A stretch of DNA of 64,000 nucleotides from Rubrobacter indicoceani (GCF_003568865.1 NZ_CP031115.1:62001-126000); one strand, 5' to 3'. Counted from the stretch's first letter, positions 44,805-53,114 are shown. Notes: generated by a model not told the origin, from the sequence alone. Made by a program: numbers and translations.

Positions 44805-45641
44805 CTATTTCGCCATCAGGCCGGCGTCGACGGTGAGGGTGGAACCGGTTACGTAGCGGGCTTCGTCGGAGGCGAGCCAGAGCAGGGCGTTCGAGATGTC
44901 TTCGGGCTGCATCCAGGGTGTGTTCAAGAGGTTCAGGCTCCGGAAAGCCGGGGTGACCTCTTCAAGCTTCGCATCCGGGTCGCCGCCGCTGAAAAGGGTG
45001 TACATGGCCTGGTTTTTGATGATCGGGGTATCCACCGAGCTCGGGTGGATGGTGTTTACCCTCACGCCGTGCGGCGCGAGTTCTATGGCGAGGGACCGCA
45101 TCAGGCCGACTACGCCGTGTTTGGCGGCGCAGTAGTGGGCCTGGTTGCCAAGCCCCTTCAGCCCGGCTATGGAGGAGGTGAGGACGATGGCGCCGCTTTT
45201 TCTTTCGATCATGTGTGGCACGATGGCCCGGCAGCTTTTCCAGACCCCGGTGAGGTTCACCGCGAGCATCTCGTCCCACTCTTCCTCGGTGAGCTCGTGG
45301 GCCGCGCCGAAGCTCTCTATCCCGGCGTTGGCGAGTAGCACGTCCACCCGACCGAACTCCGAGACCGCCCGCTCTACCACGCCGCGCATCTGCGCCGAGC
45401 TTCGCACGTCGGCCTTCAGCGCGAGGCATTTCCCCCCGACGGACTCGACCAGCCGGGCGGTCTCAAAGAGGTCCTCGCCGGTAGCCAGCGGGTACGGCAC
45501 GGTCGGGGAGCCATGCTGCTCTGCGACGTCGCAGGCGATTATCCCGGCGGCCCCTTCCCGGGCAAAGACGAGGGCGTGGGATCTCCCCTGACCGCGGGCG
45601 CCGCCCGTTATGAGGACGACCTTGCCATCCATCCTGCCCAT
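44805..45641 (-). CDS. mycofactocin-coupled SDR family oxidoreductase
   Basis: 278 residues. Rossmann TGGARGQGRSHA, NAG, catalytic S/Y/K as TSSIAG and YCAAKHG. The segment CDVAEQHGSPTVPYPLATGEDLFETARLVESVGGK is the insertion typical of mycofactocin-associated SDRs, which hold NAD non-exchangeably and need mycofactocin as external electron acceptor. Placed between mftA and mftB. Alcohol substrate unknown. Confidence 0.88.
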   Translation of the reverse strand: MGRMDGKVVLITGGARGQGRSHALVFAREGAAGIIACDVAEQHGSPTVPYPLATGEDLFETARLVESVGGKCLALKADVRSSAQMRGVVERAVSEFGRVDVLLANAGIESFGAAHELTEEEWDEMLAVNLTGVWKSCRAIVPHMIERKSGAIVLTSSIAGLKGLGNQAHYCAAKHGVVGLMRSLAIELAPHGVRVNTIHPSSVDTPIIKNQAMYTLFSGGDPDAKLEEVTPAFRSLNLLNTPWMQPEDISNALLWLASDEARYVTGSTLTVDAGLMAK

Positions 45642-45737
45642 CTCGCACCTCGCAGACGGACGGCCCGCGTACGCCCTTCAAGGGCCGTTACGGGCCGTCA
45701 CGGGTGATTCAAAGACAGACCGGAAACGTGACCCGGT

Positions 45738-45905
45738 CTAGTAGACCCCGCACATTCCGTCTATGTTGATCTCTTCTATCATGATCTCCTCGGCCATCTC
45801 CGGCGCGTCGGAGGCCCACCCTTCCTGCGAGGCATCCTCCTTTTCAGCGTAGGCCGTGCCTGCCGGACGTTCTTCCAACGTCACGCCGCCCTTCGGGTCT
45901 CTCAT
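45738..45905 (-). CDS. mftA: mycofactocin precursor peptide MftA
   Basis: 55-residue precursor. It ends EEINIDGMCGVY, the conserved C-terminus from which MftC/E/D make the Val-Tyr derived redox cofactor. ATG 45905 is preceded by AAAGGAG; the frame extends to 45962 but that part is unlikely to be translated. The acidic leader (EMAEEIMIEEI) is what MftB would bind. Separated from mftB by the SDR gene. Confidence 0.95.
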   Translation of the reverse strand: MRDPKGGVTLEERPAGTAYAEKEDASQEGWASDAPEMAEEIMIEEINIDGMCGVY

Positions 45906-45970
45906 GCTGGCTGCTCCTTTCCCGTGTTTTCTGCAACGCTTCCCTTTTACGTCGCCTTGCAAGGCGCATC

Positions 45971-46915
45971 TTAACCAGACGTGGCATTGTAGTCAATGCT
46001 CGAGACCCGCTCCAGAACGACCCACCCGCCGAGGTGCACCATAGATTCACACCGCCAGCCAGCCCGGCCAACAAGGGCCGGAAGGCTCTCCAGGTCGAAC
46101 GTCCTGACGTGTCCGTAGGCCGGGTCTGCGACTTTCTCCATCGGAACAGCGACGACTACCCTTCGCCGGGCAACCCGGCACGCCTCGGAGACCGCCCTTC
46201 CGGCGAACGGGTCCGGAAGGTGCTCCAGCAGGTGAAGGGCCGTAACGGTGTCGAAGGAGCGATCCGGAAACGGAAGATCGCAGGCGTCGCCCGCGATAAA
46301 CTCCACGGGCTCCGATTTCTCGTGGCTTCCAAAGTTCCCGGCGAGGTGTAGGGTTCGGGCCGAGAGGTCGAGGGCCGTTACCTGCAGTTGCGGTTTGTGG
46401 TGTTTCACGAGCAGCGGAAAGAACCCGAAACACGTCCCGACATCGAGCAGCGAATCCCCGGCGAGCAGCGACGCCGCGTGGGCGTAGATCCCGGCAAACG
46501 AAGCGATCGGCCCCGGACCGTCCGCCTCGCCGTCGGTTTCCTCGATTCGCGCCAGAGTGTTTCTGTAGAAGAGCCGCCACGCCTCGCCCGCCTGAACCGC
46601 CGAAGAAAGCACGACCCCCGCGAAACACCGCTCGAAAGCGTTCGGGATGGAGAGGCGGCCCGGGCGGACGATCTCCCCGGCCACAAACTCCGCGAGGTCG
46701 TTGTCTATCTGATGGGGCCCGAGACGATGCAGCACCGTAGGCTTTTCCCCGCGCACGAAGATGCTGAAGTGCGGCGTTTTGCAGACCGGGGCGGCTTCTT
46801 CCGCGAGCGCAGCCGCAAGGCCGGGGTTGGCGTGCTCCGAGGCGACGGTAAGCCCGTCGTCGCGGTGAAGCCACCTTGCCTCACTCAGCGCATCGGGCCT
46901 GACCTCCGGCATCAT
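45971..46915 (-). CDS. class I SAM methyltransferase, MftM-like
   Basis: 314 residues. Residues about 150-290 are a methyltransferase fold: LLDVGTCFGFFPLLV, DLSARTLHLAG, DACDLPFPDRSFDTVTALHLLEHLPDP. The N-terminal 140 residues (hot-dog-like, FSIFVRGEKPTVLHRLGPHQID) are unlike common methyltransferases. MftM O-methylates the mycofactocin oligoglucose chain, and this gene sits right before mftA, so that role is likely. Assignment rests on context and general pattern. Confidence 0.72.
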   Translation of the reverse strand: MMPEVRPDALSEARWLHRDDGLTVASEHANPGLAAALAEEAAPVCKTPHFSIFVRGEKPTVLHRLGPHQIDNDLAEFVAGEIVRPGRLSIPNAFERCFAGVVLSSAVQAGEAWRLFYRNTLARIEETDGEADGPGPIASFAGIYAHAASLLAGDSLLDVGTCFGFFPLLVKHHKPQLQVTALDLSARTLHLAGNFGSHEKSEPVEFIAGDACDLPFPDRSFDTVTALHLLEHLPDPFAGRAVSEACRVARRRVVVAVPMEKVADPAYGHVRTFDLESLPALVGRAGWRCESMVHLGGWVVLERVSSIDYNATSG

Positions 46916-46922
46916 CGGGTCG

Positions 46923-48428
46923 CTACCTTGTCGTGAGCGCGCCGGTCACCATCTCGTCTACCACCTCATCGAACTGGTCGAGGCTCCGGACCACCTCTAC
47001 GCGGTCACAGAGCTCGGCGTAGGTCGGCATGTCGCTGCCGCCCAGGTCCCAGTGGGGACGTTTCTCCGGGGTAAACCAGATAAGCTGCCGCGCCCGGCGA
47101 CCTATCTCTTCCAGCACCCAGGCGTTCGCCGGATGGCCGTTGCCGCGCCCGTCGCCGAGGATCAGCACCGTCGTGCGCTGGTTGATGGCCGAGAGATGAC
47201 GCTGGTGGAAGTTCTCCAGAGCAAAGCCGTAATTGGAGTTCGCGTCCACGTCGAGGATCTCACCACCGAAGATCATCCCCAGAACCTCTTCCAGCCCTGA
47301 ATGCTCGAAGTATTCCGTCACTTCTACAAGGTCCGAAACAAACGCGAACGTCCTGACGTTGGAGAAGAAGCTCTGCAGGTTGTGCACGAGGTGCAGCGCG
47401 AACCGCGCCGTGTTACGCACCGAGAGCGAGACATCGGCGAGCACGACGAGGCGCGGCCGGTCTTCCTTGCGGCTGGCAAAGAACGGCCTGAACGGGATGC
47501 CCTGGTACTTCATGTTGTGGCGCATCGTGCGGGCGATGTTGATGCGGCCCCGGTATGCGGCGTCGCGGCGGTTGGAGAGTACGCCGTTCATCTTGCGGCT
47601 CAGCCGGCGCAGGAGCTCTTCCATCTGCTGCTGTTCCTCGTCGGTGAAGCCGATGCGGTACATGGGGGAGACGTCTTCGGCGCGCGGCCTCGCGTCGCCC
47701 TTCTCGGCCATGAGCTTTTCAAGGTATCTCTGAAGAAGCTCCGGCAGGCGTTCTATCGCGCCGTCTATCTGGGCGCGGAGTTTTTCTGAGACCTCTTCGT
47801 CAACGTCGAGCTGGTCGACAAGCTCGCGGAGCCGGTCGAGCGCGCCGAGGTCGAGTTCCATATCCATCGTCGCCGCCGGGTCGCCGGGGGCGAGGCTGCC
47901 TAAAGCGCCGGGGTTCGAGAGACGGCTGACGTTGATCTGGGTCGTGAGGTCGTTCATCGCCTCGTCAACGGCCTCCTGCGCCGCGTTCAGGACAAGCTGC
48001 TGGCTCATCGCGCTGAACGCAACGTCGGCCTCGTCCTGGTGCATCTGCTTTGACGCCTTGAGCTTTTCCTCCTCAAACAGCTCCATAGCTTCAAGAAGTG
48101 CTTCCTGACCGCTGCCGTTTTTGTCGAAGTTCGGGTCTTCGATGGAGATGTCCGTCTCGACGCCCTCGACCCGCGCCCGGCCACCGTCGCCGTCCTCGGC
48201 CTCCGAAAGAAAATCTTCGATGCAGAAGAACCGCTCGAACTCCTCCTCGAAAGCTTCGATATCGCTCGTGTTCTTTATAAGCGTCGCCTGAAGCGTTATA
48301 CGGAATTCCTCCCGCTCCGCGATGCTGACCTGCCCGAGACCGCGCAGGGCGTCCATGATCTCCGCCGGACAGATCCTTATGCCCCGCTGCCTCAAAACCC
48401 ACGCAAAGCGGTTTATAACCTTATCCAA
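46923..48428 (-). CDS. VWA-domain protein, CoxE/MoxR-associated (second copy)
   Basis: 501 residues, paralogue of the VWA protein at 48652. N-terminal helical domain (NRFAWVLRQRGIRICPAEIMDALR), an acidic region (about 70-115) without histidines, then a C-terminal VWA domain with MIDAS motif DVSLS near 330. In CoxE, NorD and CbbO such proteins work with a MoxR ATPase to mature metalloenzymes. 7 bases before the MftM-like gene, 223 after its paralogue. Confidence 0.85.
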   Translation of the reverse strand: MDKVINRFAWVLRQRGIRICPAEIMDALRGLGQVSIAEREEFRITLQATLIKNTSDIEAFEEEFERFFCIEDFLSEAEDGDGGRARVEGVETDISIEDPNFDKNGSGQEALLEAMELFEEEKLKASKQMHQDEADVAFSAMSQQLVLNAAQEAVDEAMNDLTTQINVSRLSNPGALGSLAPGDPAATMDMELDLGALDRLRELVDQLDVDEEVSEKLRAQIDGAIERLPELLQRYLEKLMAEKGDARPRAEDVSPMYRIGFTDEEQQQMEELLRRLSRKMNGVLSNRRDAAYRGRINIARTMRHNMKYQGIPFRPFFASRKEDRPRLVVLADVSLSVRNTARFALHLVHNLQSFFSNVRTFAFVSDLVEVTEYFEHSGLEEVLGMIFGGEILDVDANSNYGFALENFHQRHLSAINQRTTVLILGDGRGNGHPANAWVLEEIGRRARQLIWFTPEKRPHWDLGGSDMPTYAELCDRVEVVRSLDQFDEVVDEMVTGALTTR

Positions 48429-48582
48429 CGCAAGCCCCCGACTCTATCCCGGTCTTTACTTCAACACTGATCCCGGCTGCCATGAAACCCCTGTCCGACG
48501 CCTGTAAACCTGTCTATCTGTTCAGTCACGCAACCGCATCTTTGTACCACATCTTGCCTGACCCCCGCACCCGACCGGGAGA

Positions 48583-48625
48583 GGCCCGCGAAGGTCGGCG
48601 AGACCCTCGCCGACCTTCGCGGGCC
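48583..48625. repeat. perfect 20-bp hairpin between two VWA genes
   Basis: Left arm 48583-48602 starts GGCCCGCGAAGG, loop ACC at 48603-48605, right arm 48606-48625 ends CCTTCGCGGGCC; all 20 pairs match. It lies 27 bases downstream of the first VWA gene's stop, in the 223-base gap. No T run follows, so it may be an attenuator, mRNA stabiliser or small mobile palindrome rather than a simple terminator. Confidence 0.8.
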
Positions 48626-48651
48626 GGGTTGCCCGGTTGTCTCGCCGGGCA

Positions 48652-50175
48652 TTACCTGGAGACCAGCGCCCCGGTTACTATCTCGTCCACCACGTTGTCG
48701 AGCTGGTCGAGGCTCCGGACCACCTCCACGCGGTCGCAGAGCTCGGCGTAGGTCGGCATGTCGCCGCCGCCCTGCTTCCAGTAGCGGCGCTGTTCGGGGG
48801 TAAACCAGATAAGCTGCCGCGAACGCCGGGCCATCTCCTCCACAACCCAGGGGTTCGGGGGGTTGCCGTTGCCGCGCCCGTCGCCGAGGATCAGCACCGT
48901 CGTGCGCTGGTTGATCGAGGTGAGGTAGTTCTGATAGAAGGTCTCGAGGGCGAGACCGTAGTTTGAGTTGGCGTCCACGTCGAGGATCTCACCACCGAAG
49001 ATCATCCCCAGAACCTCTTCCAGCCCTGAATGCTCGAAGTATTCCGTCACTTCTACAAGGTCCGAAACAAACGCGAACGTCCTGACGTTGGAGAACAGGC
49101 TCTGCAGGTTGTGCACGAGGTGCAGCGCGAACCGCGCCGTGTTACGCACCGAGAGCGAGACATCGGCGAGCACGACGAGGCGCGGCTTGTCCTCCTTGCG
49201 GCTCGTCAGAACGGGCTTGAAGGGCATGCCCTGGTACTTCATGTTCTGCCGCATCGTGCGGGCGATGTTGATGCGGCCCCGGTGCGTTGTGCTGCGGCGG
49301 CTCGACAGCGCGCCGTTGATCTTCCGTCCGAGCCTTCTGAGGAGCTCTTCCATCTGCTGGCGTTCCTGCTCCGTGAAGCTTGTCCGGTAGGCCGGGGCGA
49401 CCTCGTCGTCGTGGATGTGCATCTCGCGCCCCTGCGCCATCAGTTTCTCGAGGTACTTCCGCAGTAGTTCCGGGAGGCGGTCTATCATGCCGTCCACCTG
49501 CTGCCGGAGGCTCTCGACGAGTTCGTCGTCTATGTCGAGCTCGTCTATGGCCTGCTGAAGTTGCTGCACCGCCCCGACCGACATATCCACGTCGAGGGTC
49601 GCCGCCGGGTCGCCGGTGGCGAGTTCGCCGGGCATGCCGGGGTTTTTGAGGCTCCGGACGTTGACCTGCGTGGAGAGCTTGTCGAGAACCTGCGTCAGGG
49701 CGTCCTGGTTGGCGTTCAAGATAAGCTGCTGGCTCAGGGCCGAGAGGTCGGTCTTGCTCGCCTCCTTGTGGATGGAGTACGAGACGGCGAGGTCTTTCGC
49801 GTCGAAGAGGTCGGCGATATCGGCGGGTTTGTCGTGAGAGTGGCTCGGGTCGTCGGTTTCGGACGGCTCTTCGGACATCGTGATGCGGGCGACCTCCGAG
49901 GATCGGTCGTCGCCGTGATCGTGTCGGTGGTCGTGCGAGTGGTCGTGGTCGTCGAAGAGGTCCTGCATCCTGAAGAACTTCTCGAAGACCTCTTCGAAGG
50001 CGGGCAGGTCGCGCTCGTTTTTTATAAGCGTTCCGGCGAGCGCGGCCTTGACCGCCGCCCTCTGTGAGATGTCGAGCGAACCCAGAGCACGCAGGGCGTC
50101 TATCGTCTCCGCCGGGGAGATGCGAACGTCCCGCTGCCTGAGAAACCAGACAAAGCGGTTTATGACCCTGTCCAT
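48652..50175 (-). CDS. VWA-domain protein with His-rich insert
   Basis: 507 residues. Same layout as the downstream copy: helical N-terminal domain (NRFVWFLRQRDVRISPAETIDALR), then a segment at 75-90 with six alternating histidines (H77, 79, 81, 83, 85, 87) and SHSHD at 111-115, a helical middle, and a VWA domain with MIDAS D338-V-S-L-S342. Four bases after the MoxR gene. The His run could bind divalent metal; the partner is probably the MoxR ATPase and the neighbouring methanol dehydrogenase. Confidence 0.87.
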   Translation of the reverse strand: MDRVINRFVWFLRQRDVRISPAETIDALRALGSLDISQRAAVKAALAGTLIKNERDLPAFEEVFEKFFRMQDLFDDHDHSHDHRHDHGDDRSSEVARITMSEEPSETDDPSHSHDKPADIADLFDAKDLAVSYSIHKEASKTDLSALSQQLILNANQDALTQVLDKLSTQVNVRSLKNPGMPGELATGDPAATLDVDMSVGAVQQLQQAIDELDIDDELVESLRQQVDGMIDRLPELLRKYLEKLMAQGREMHIHDDEVAPAYRTSFTEQERQQMEELLRRLGRKINGALSSRRSTTHRGRINIARTMRQNMKYQGMPFKPVLTSRKEDKPRLVVLADVSLSVRNTARFALHLVHNLQSLFSNVRTFAFVSDLVEVTEYFEHSGLEEVLGMIFGGEILDVDANSNYGLALETFYQNYLTSINQRTTVLILGDGRGNGNPPNPWVVEEMARRSRQLIWFTPEQRRYWKQGGGDMPTYAELCDRVEVVRSLDQLDNVVDEIVTGALVSR

Positions 50176-50179
50176 AGCC

Positions 50180-51268
50180 CTAGCTCAAACCTTTTACGGA
50201 CCCGTAGTAGTTTTTGTTGTGGCGGTTGTTGTACTCGTCGTTGTGCGAGTGGGAATGACCGCCGTGCGAGTGGTCGTGGCCGTGGTCCCCGTGGTCGTGC
50301 GTATGACCCTTCTCGCCCATGATGCGCGGCAACGCCTCCACCGCCCGCTCCACGTCGCGGTCGTACTTCAAGAGCAGCATCAGCGTCTCCTCGACAAGCT
50401 TCTTGTCCAGCGACTCGGCGTTCAGGACCGCGAGCGCCTTCGCCCAGTCAAGGGCCTCCGAGATGCTCGGCGCTTTGCGAAGGTCGAGTTCGCGCAGGGA
50501 GCGGATCATCTCCACTATCTGCCGGCTCAGGGCCTCCGAGATGTCCGGCACCTTGAGGCGCAGGATCTCGAGCTCGCGCTCCGCCGTCGGGTAGCCGAGC
50601 GAGAGGTGCAGACACCGCCGCTTGAGAGCCGGGCTCAGGTCGCGGGTGTTGTTTGAGGTGATGATCACATACGGTGTCGTAACCGCCTTGAACGTCCCGA
50701 GCTCCGGAATAGTGACCTGAAGCTCCGCCAGCACTTCAAGGAGCAAAGCCTCCAGCTGCTCGTCGGCCCGGTCTATCTCGTCTATAAGCAAAACGGTCGG
50801 CTCTTTAGAGCGGATGGCCTCGAAAATCGGCCGCTCCGAAAGGAACTGCTCGGAGAAGAACAGGCTCTCGTAGCTTTTGAGTTCCGGCAGCGCGTCGCCG
50901 GGTTCCTTGGCTTCCTCAAGGACGTTGTTTGTCTTCTCCTTGAGAAGCTGGGTGTAGAGAAGCTGCTTGCCGTAATCCCACTCGTAGAGGGCCTGGCTTG
51001 CGTCGAGCCCCTCGTAGCACTGGAGCCGGACCAGCTTCCGCCCGGTCGTGAGGGAGAGCGCCTTTGCAAGCTCCGTCTTGCCGACCCCCGCCGGGCCTTC
51101 TATCAGGATGGGCTTCTCGAGGCGCGTTATAAGAAAGACCATCGTGGCGAGTTTGTGATCCACGATGTAGCCGTCCTGTTCCCGGAAACGCTCGACGACC
51201 TGTTCGATGCTCTCGAAGGTCTCCTGCTTTTCCGGGCCTTTTCCTTTCGGCTCGTCAAGAGTCGTCAC
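50180..51268 (-). CDS. MoxR-type AAA ATPase with His-rich C-terminal tail
   Basis: 362 residues. Walker A GPAGVGKT at 58-65, Walker B LLIDEIDRADEQ, sensor ITSNNTRDLSPALKRRC: a MoxR/CoxD/NorQ-class ATPase. The last 45 residues carry ten histidines between 322 and 342 (HTHDHGDHGHDHSH, GGHSHSH) and an Asn/Tyr tail, absent from the CoxD homologue at 61876. First gene of the MoxR-VWA-VWA-mft string; its promoter would lie in 51269-51386. Confidence 0.9.
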   Translation of the reverse strand: MTTLDEPKGKGPEKQETFESIEQVVERFREQDGYIVDHKLATMVFLITRLEKPILIEGPAGVGKTELAKALSLTTGRKLVRLQCYEGLDASQALYEWDYGKQLLYTQLLKEKTNNVLEEAKEPGDALPELKSYESLFFSEQFLSERPIFEAIRSKEPTVLLIDEIDRADEQLEALLLEVLAELQVTIPELGTFKAVTTPYVIITSNNTRDLSPALKRRCLHLSLGYPTAERELEILRLKVPDISEALSRQIVEMIRSLRELDLRKAPSISEALDWAKALAVLNAESLDKKLVEETLMLLLKYDRDVERAVEALPRIMGEKGHTHDHGDHGHDHSHGGHSHSHNDEYNNRHNKNYYGSVKGLS

Positions 51269-51386
51269 GAATCGTCCCCTTTTCTGTTTTTCCCCGTAAT
51301 GCTTTTCCCGTTATTGCATGCATATTCTACACCAGCCTATCCGGCCCACCGCTGTGAACCCTCTACCTCTGAGACATGCCCCGGAC
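51269..51386 (-). promoter_or_regulatory. promoter region of the MoxR operon
   Basis: Between the MDO terminator and the MoxR start. Contains TGCATGCA at 51315-51322 within an AT-richer patch (TTATTGCATGCATATTC). This 8-base palindrome resembles sites near modA and abrB. Confidence 0.35.
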
Positions 51387-51418
51387 AAAAAAGAGAGGCC
51401 GCGCGGAGGCGACCTCTC
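51387..51418 (-). terminator. rho-independent terminator of the methanol dehydrogenase gene
   Basis: Read on the minus strand: GAGAGGTCGC pairs with GCGGCCTCTC (one G-T pair, short loop), followed at once by TTTTTT (complement of 51387-51392). It begins 28 bases after the gene's stop codon, separating its transcript from the MoxR operon. Confidence 0.8.
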
Positions 51419-51445
51419 CCGGTTTCGGTCGGTGTTTCGGTACGC

Positions 51446-52708
51446 CTAGAGCGTGCCGTGAATGCAGTGCTCGACAACCGGGCGCACGCTCTCGAAGGTA
51501 CACTCGCGCGGGTTGCCCGGCGTGCAGGCGTCCTGGAGAACGTGGTTCGTGATGCGGTCTATGTCCGCAGCGTCGCCCTTGATCTCCGTCCCCGCGTCCT
51601 TGTATACGCCCTCGCCCATGATGTTCTTCGGGTACGTGTCCTTGTTGACCGAAGCAAAGTTCTCCGGAATGCCCACGTCCTTGAGCAGCCTTATCGCGGC
51701 ATCGAGCGCGGCCTCGGCCATCTGGACATCCGTCTTACCGTTTCTCTGAACGCCCATCGCAACCGCGATGTCCGCGAACCGCTTGTAGCAGGTCGGCATG
51801 TTGAACTCCCACACCCTCGGCAGCGCGATGGCGTTGTTGAGGCCGTGATGGCTGTCGTAGAACGCGCTGACGGCGTGCGAGATGGAGTGGATGATCCCGA
51901 GCCCACCCGAGTTGAACGCCTGAGCGGCGATGTACTGCGCGTACATCATCCCGCTGCGTCCTTCGAGGTTGCGCGGCTCATAAGTCGCGAGACGCAGGTT
52001 CTCGGAGGTCAGCTTGATAACGTGCAGCGCGGGCCCGAGGCTCGGCTGGAAGTCAAGCCTCGAAACGTACGGCTCGCTTGCGTGCGCCAGGACGTCGAAG
52101 CCGCACTGCGCCGTGAACCGCTCCGGACAGTCGTAGTAGAGAACCGGGTCGAGCATCGCGAGGCTCGTAACGCTCGCGTCATCGAAGCCGACGTACTTGT
52201 GCGGCTCGTCGCCCGTCGTATCCGTTATAACGTACGCCCACGAAGTCTCAGAACCCGTCCCGGCGGTCGTGCTGACGGCGATGTGCGGCGGGTTCACCGG
52301 GTTCTCGGACTTGTTGAAGCCCTCGAACTCGTTGATGTTGCGTCCGTCGTGCGCTACGACTATACGGGCGGCCTTGCAGGCATCATGGCTGCTTCCGCCG
52401 CCGATGGAGATAAAGCTGTCGCACTTCTCCTCGGTGTACATCTTGTGGGCGTCCATGACATTGTAGTCTTTCGGGTTGGACTCGACCTTGTCGTAGACAA
52501 CGACCTCGATGCCCTGGTACTCGACCTTGCCCTTGATGTCCTCGATGATGTCCGTCCCCTTGAGGCCGGAGGTCATGATGAGGGTTTTCTTGAAACCGAG
52601 CTTCTTCGCCTCGACCCCGATCAACTCATAGGTCCCCGGACCCATGAGCCCCCTCGGTATCGGGTGAAACTCCTTGATCGGAAAATCAGACAGCCTGCTT
52701 ACGTCCAT
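51446..52708 (-). CDS. mdo: NDMA-dependent methanol dehydrogenase (iron-type ADH, mycofactocin-dependent)
   Basis: 420 residues, Fe-ADH family, near the 423 typical of actinobacterial MDO. ATG 52708 has AGGAG 8 bases upstream. GGGSSHD at 103-109 binds NAD; metal ligands by alignment are D205, H209, H274 and H288 (FDVLAHAS, IIHSISHAVSAFYDSHHG). MDO-type decamers hold NADH tightly and pass electrons to NDMA in vitro and probably to mycofactocin in vivo. It oxidises methanol or other short alcohols. Adjacent to the MoxR/VWA and mft genes. Confidence 0.88.
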   Translation of the reverse strand: MDVSRLSDFPIKEFHPIPRGLMGPGTYELIGVEAKKLGFKKTLIMTSGLKGTDIIEDIKGKVEYQGIEVVVYDKVESNPKDYNVMDAHKMYTEEKCDSFISIGGGSSHDACKAARIVVAHDGRNINEFEGFNKSENPVNPPHIAVSTTAGTGSETSWAYVITDTTGDEPHKYVGFDDASVTSLAMLDPVLYYDCPERFTAQCGFDVLAHASEPYVSRLDFQPSLGPALHVIKLTSENLRLATYEPRNLEGRSGMMYAQYIAAQAFNSGGLGIIHSISHAVSAFYDSHHGLNNAIALPRVWEFNMPTCYKRFADIAVAMGVQRNGKTDVQMAEAALDAAIRLLKDVGIPENFASVNKDTYPKNIMGEGVYKDAGTEIKGDAADIDRITNHVLQDACTPGNPRECTFESVRPVVEHCIHGTL

Positions 52709-53114
52709 GCACGAACTCCTCTCGTCTTTCCCTGACCCCTCCACAAAAAGAGAAGCCAACCCGCAGATATCACCTAAGCCCTTCCCCCAAGCCCTATAGC
52801 GTACTCAGATATACTCCTTTCGACGCTCCGGATTCAGAGCCACAGACCGGAGAAGAGAAGTTGACGGAAGCCCCAATGAAATCAATCTTCCGCAAAGCGC
52901 AGACCCGGGACTCAGAGGCGCAACGACGACGCGCGAACCCGACGAGACCTCTACGACTCAATTCTTCGGCGACCCTTTCCCTTTTTCGCCTCGCCCCACG
53001 CGAAGCAAGGAACACTCTAGACCAACCGTTCAGGATTTCCAATATCTCTGAGCCAATCAACACTAGATCCCAGATGCTAACCGGTGGCAGCTGAAGTACG
53101 GGTTGTAATCCGGC
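52709..53114. promoter_or_regulatory. long intergenic region upstream of methanol dehydrogenase
   Basis: 406 bases with visibly lower GC than the flanking genes, between MDO and the AbrB-family gene, both transcribed leftwards. It must hold the MDO promoter. Small frames exist on both strands, such as 52794-53063 (minus), but none has family similarity or a convincing ribosome site. No RNA gene recognised. Confidence 0.5.

Noticed and set aside
47242-49185. Tandem repeat as evidence of a mobile element or assembly duplication
   Set aside because: The similar tract lies inside two genes that differ elsewhere, without terminal repeats or transposase; gene conversion explains it better.
52794-53063. 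89-residue frame upstream of methanol dehydrogenase
   Set aside because: No ribosome site or known motif; lies in the lower-GC gap where chance frames are common, though a small protein cannot be fully excluded.
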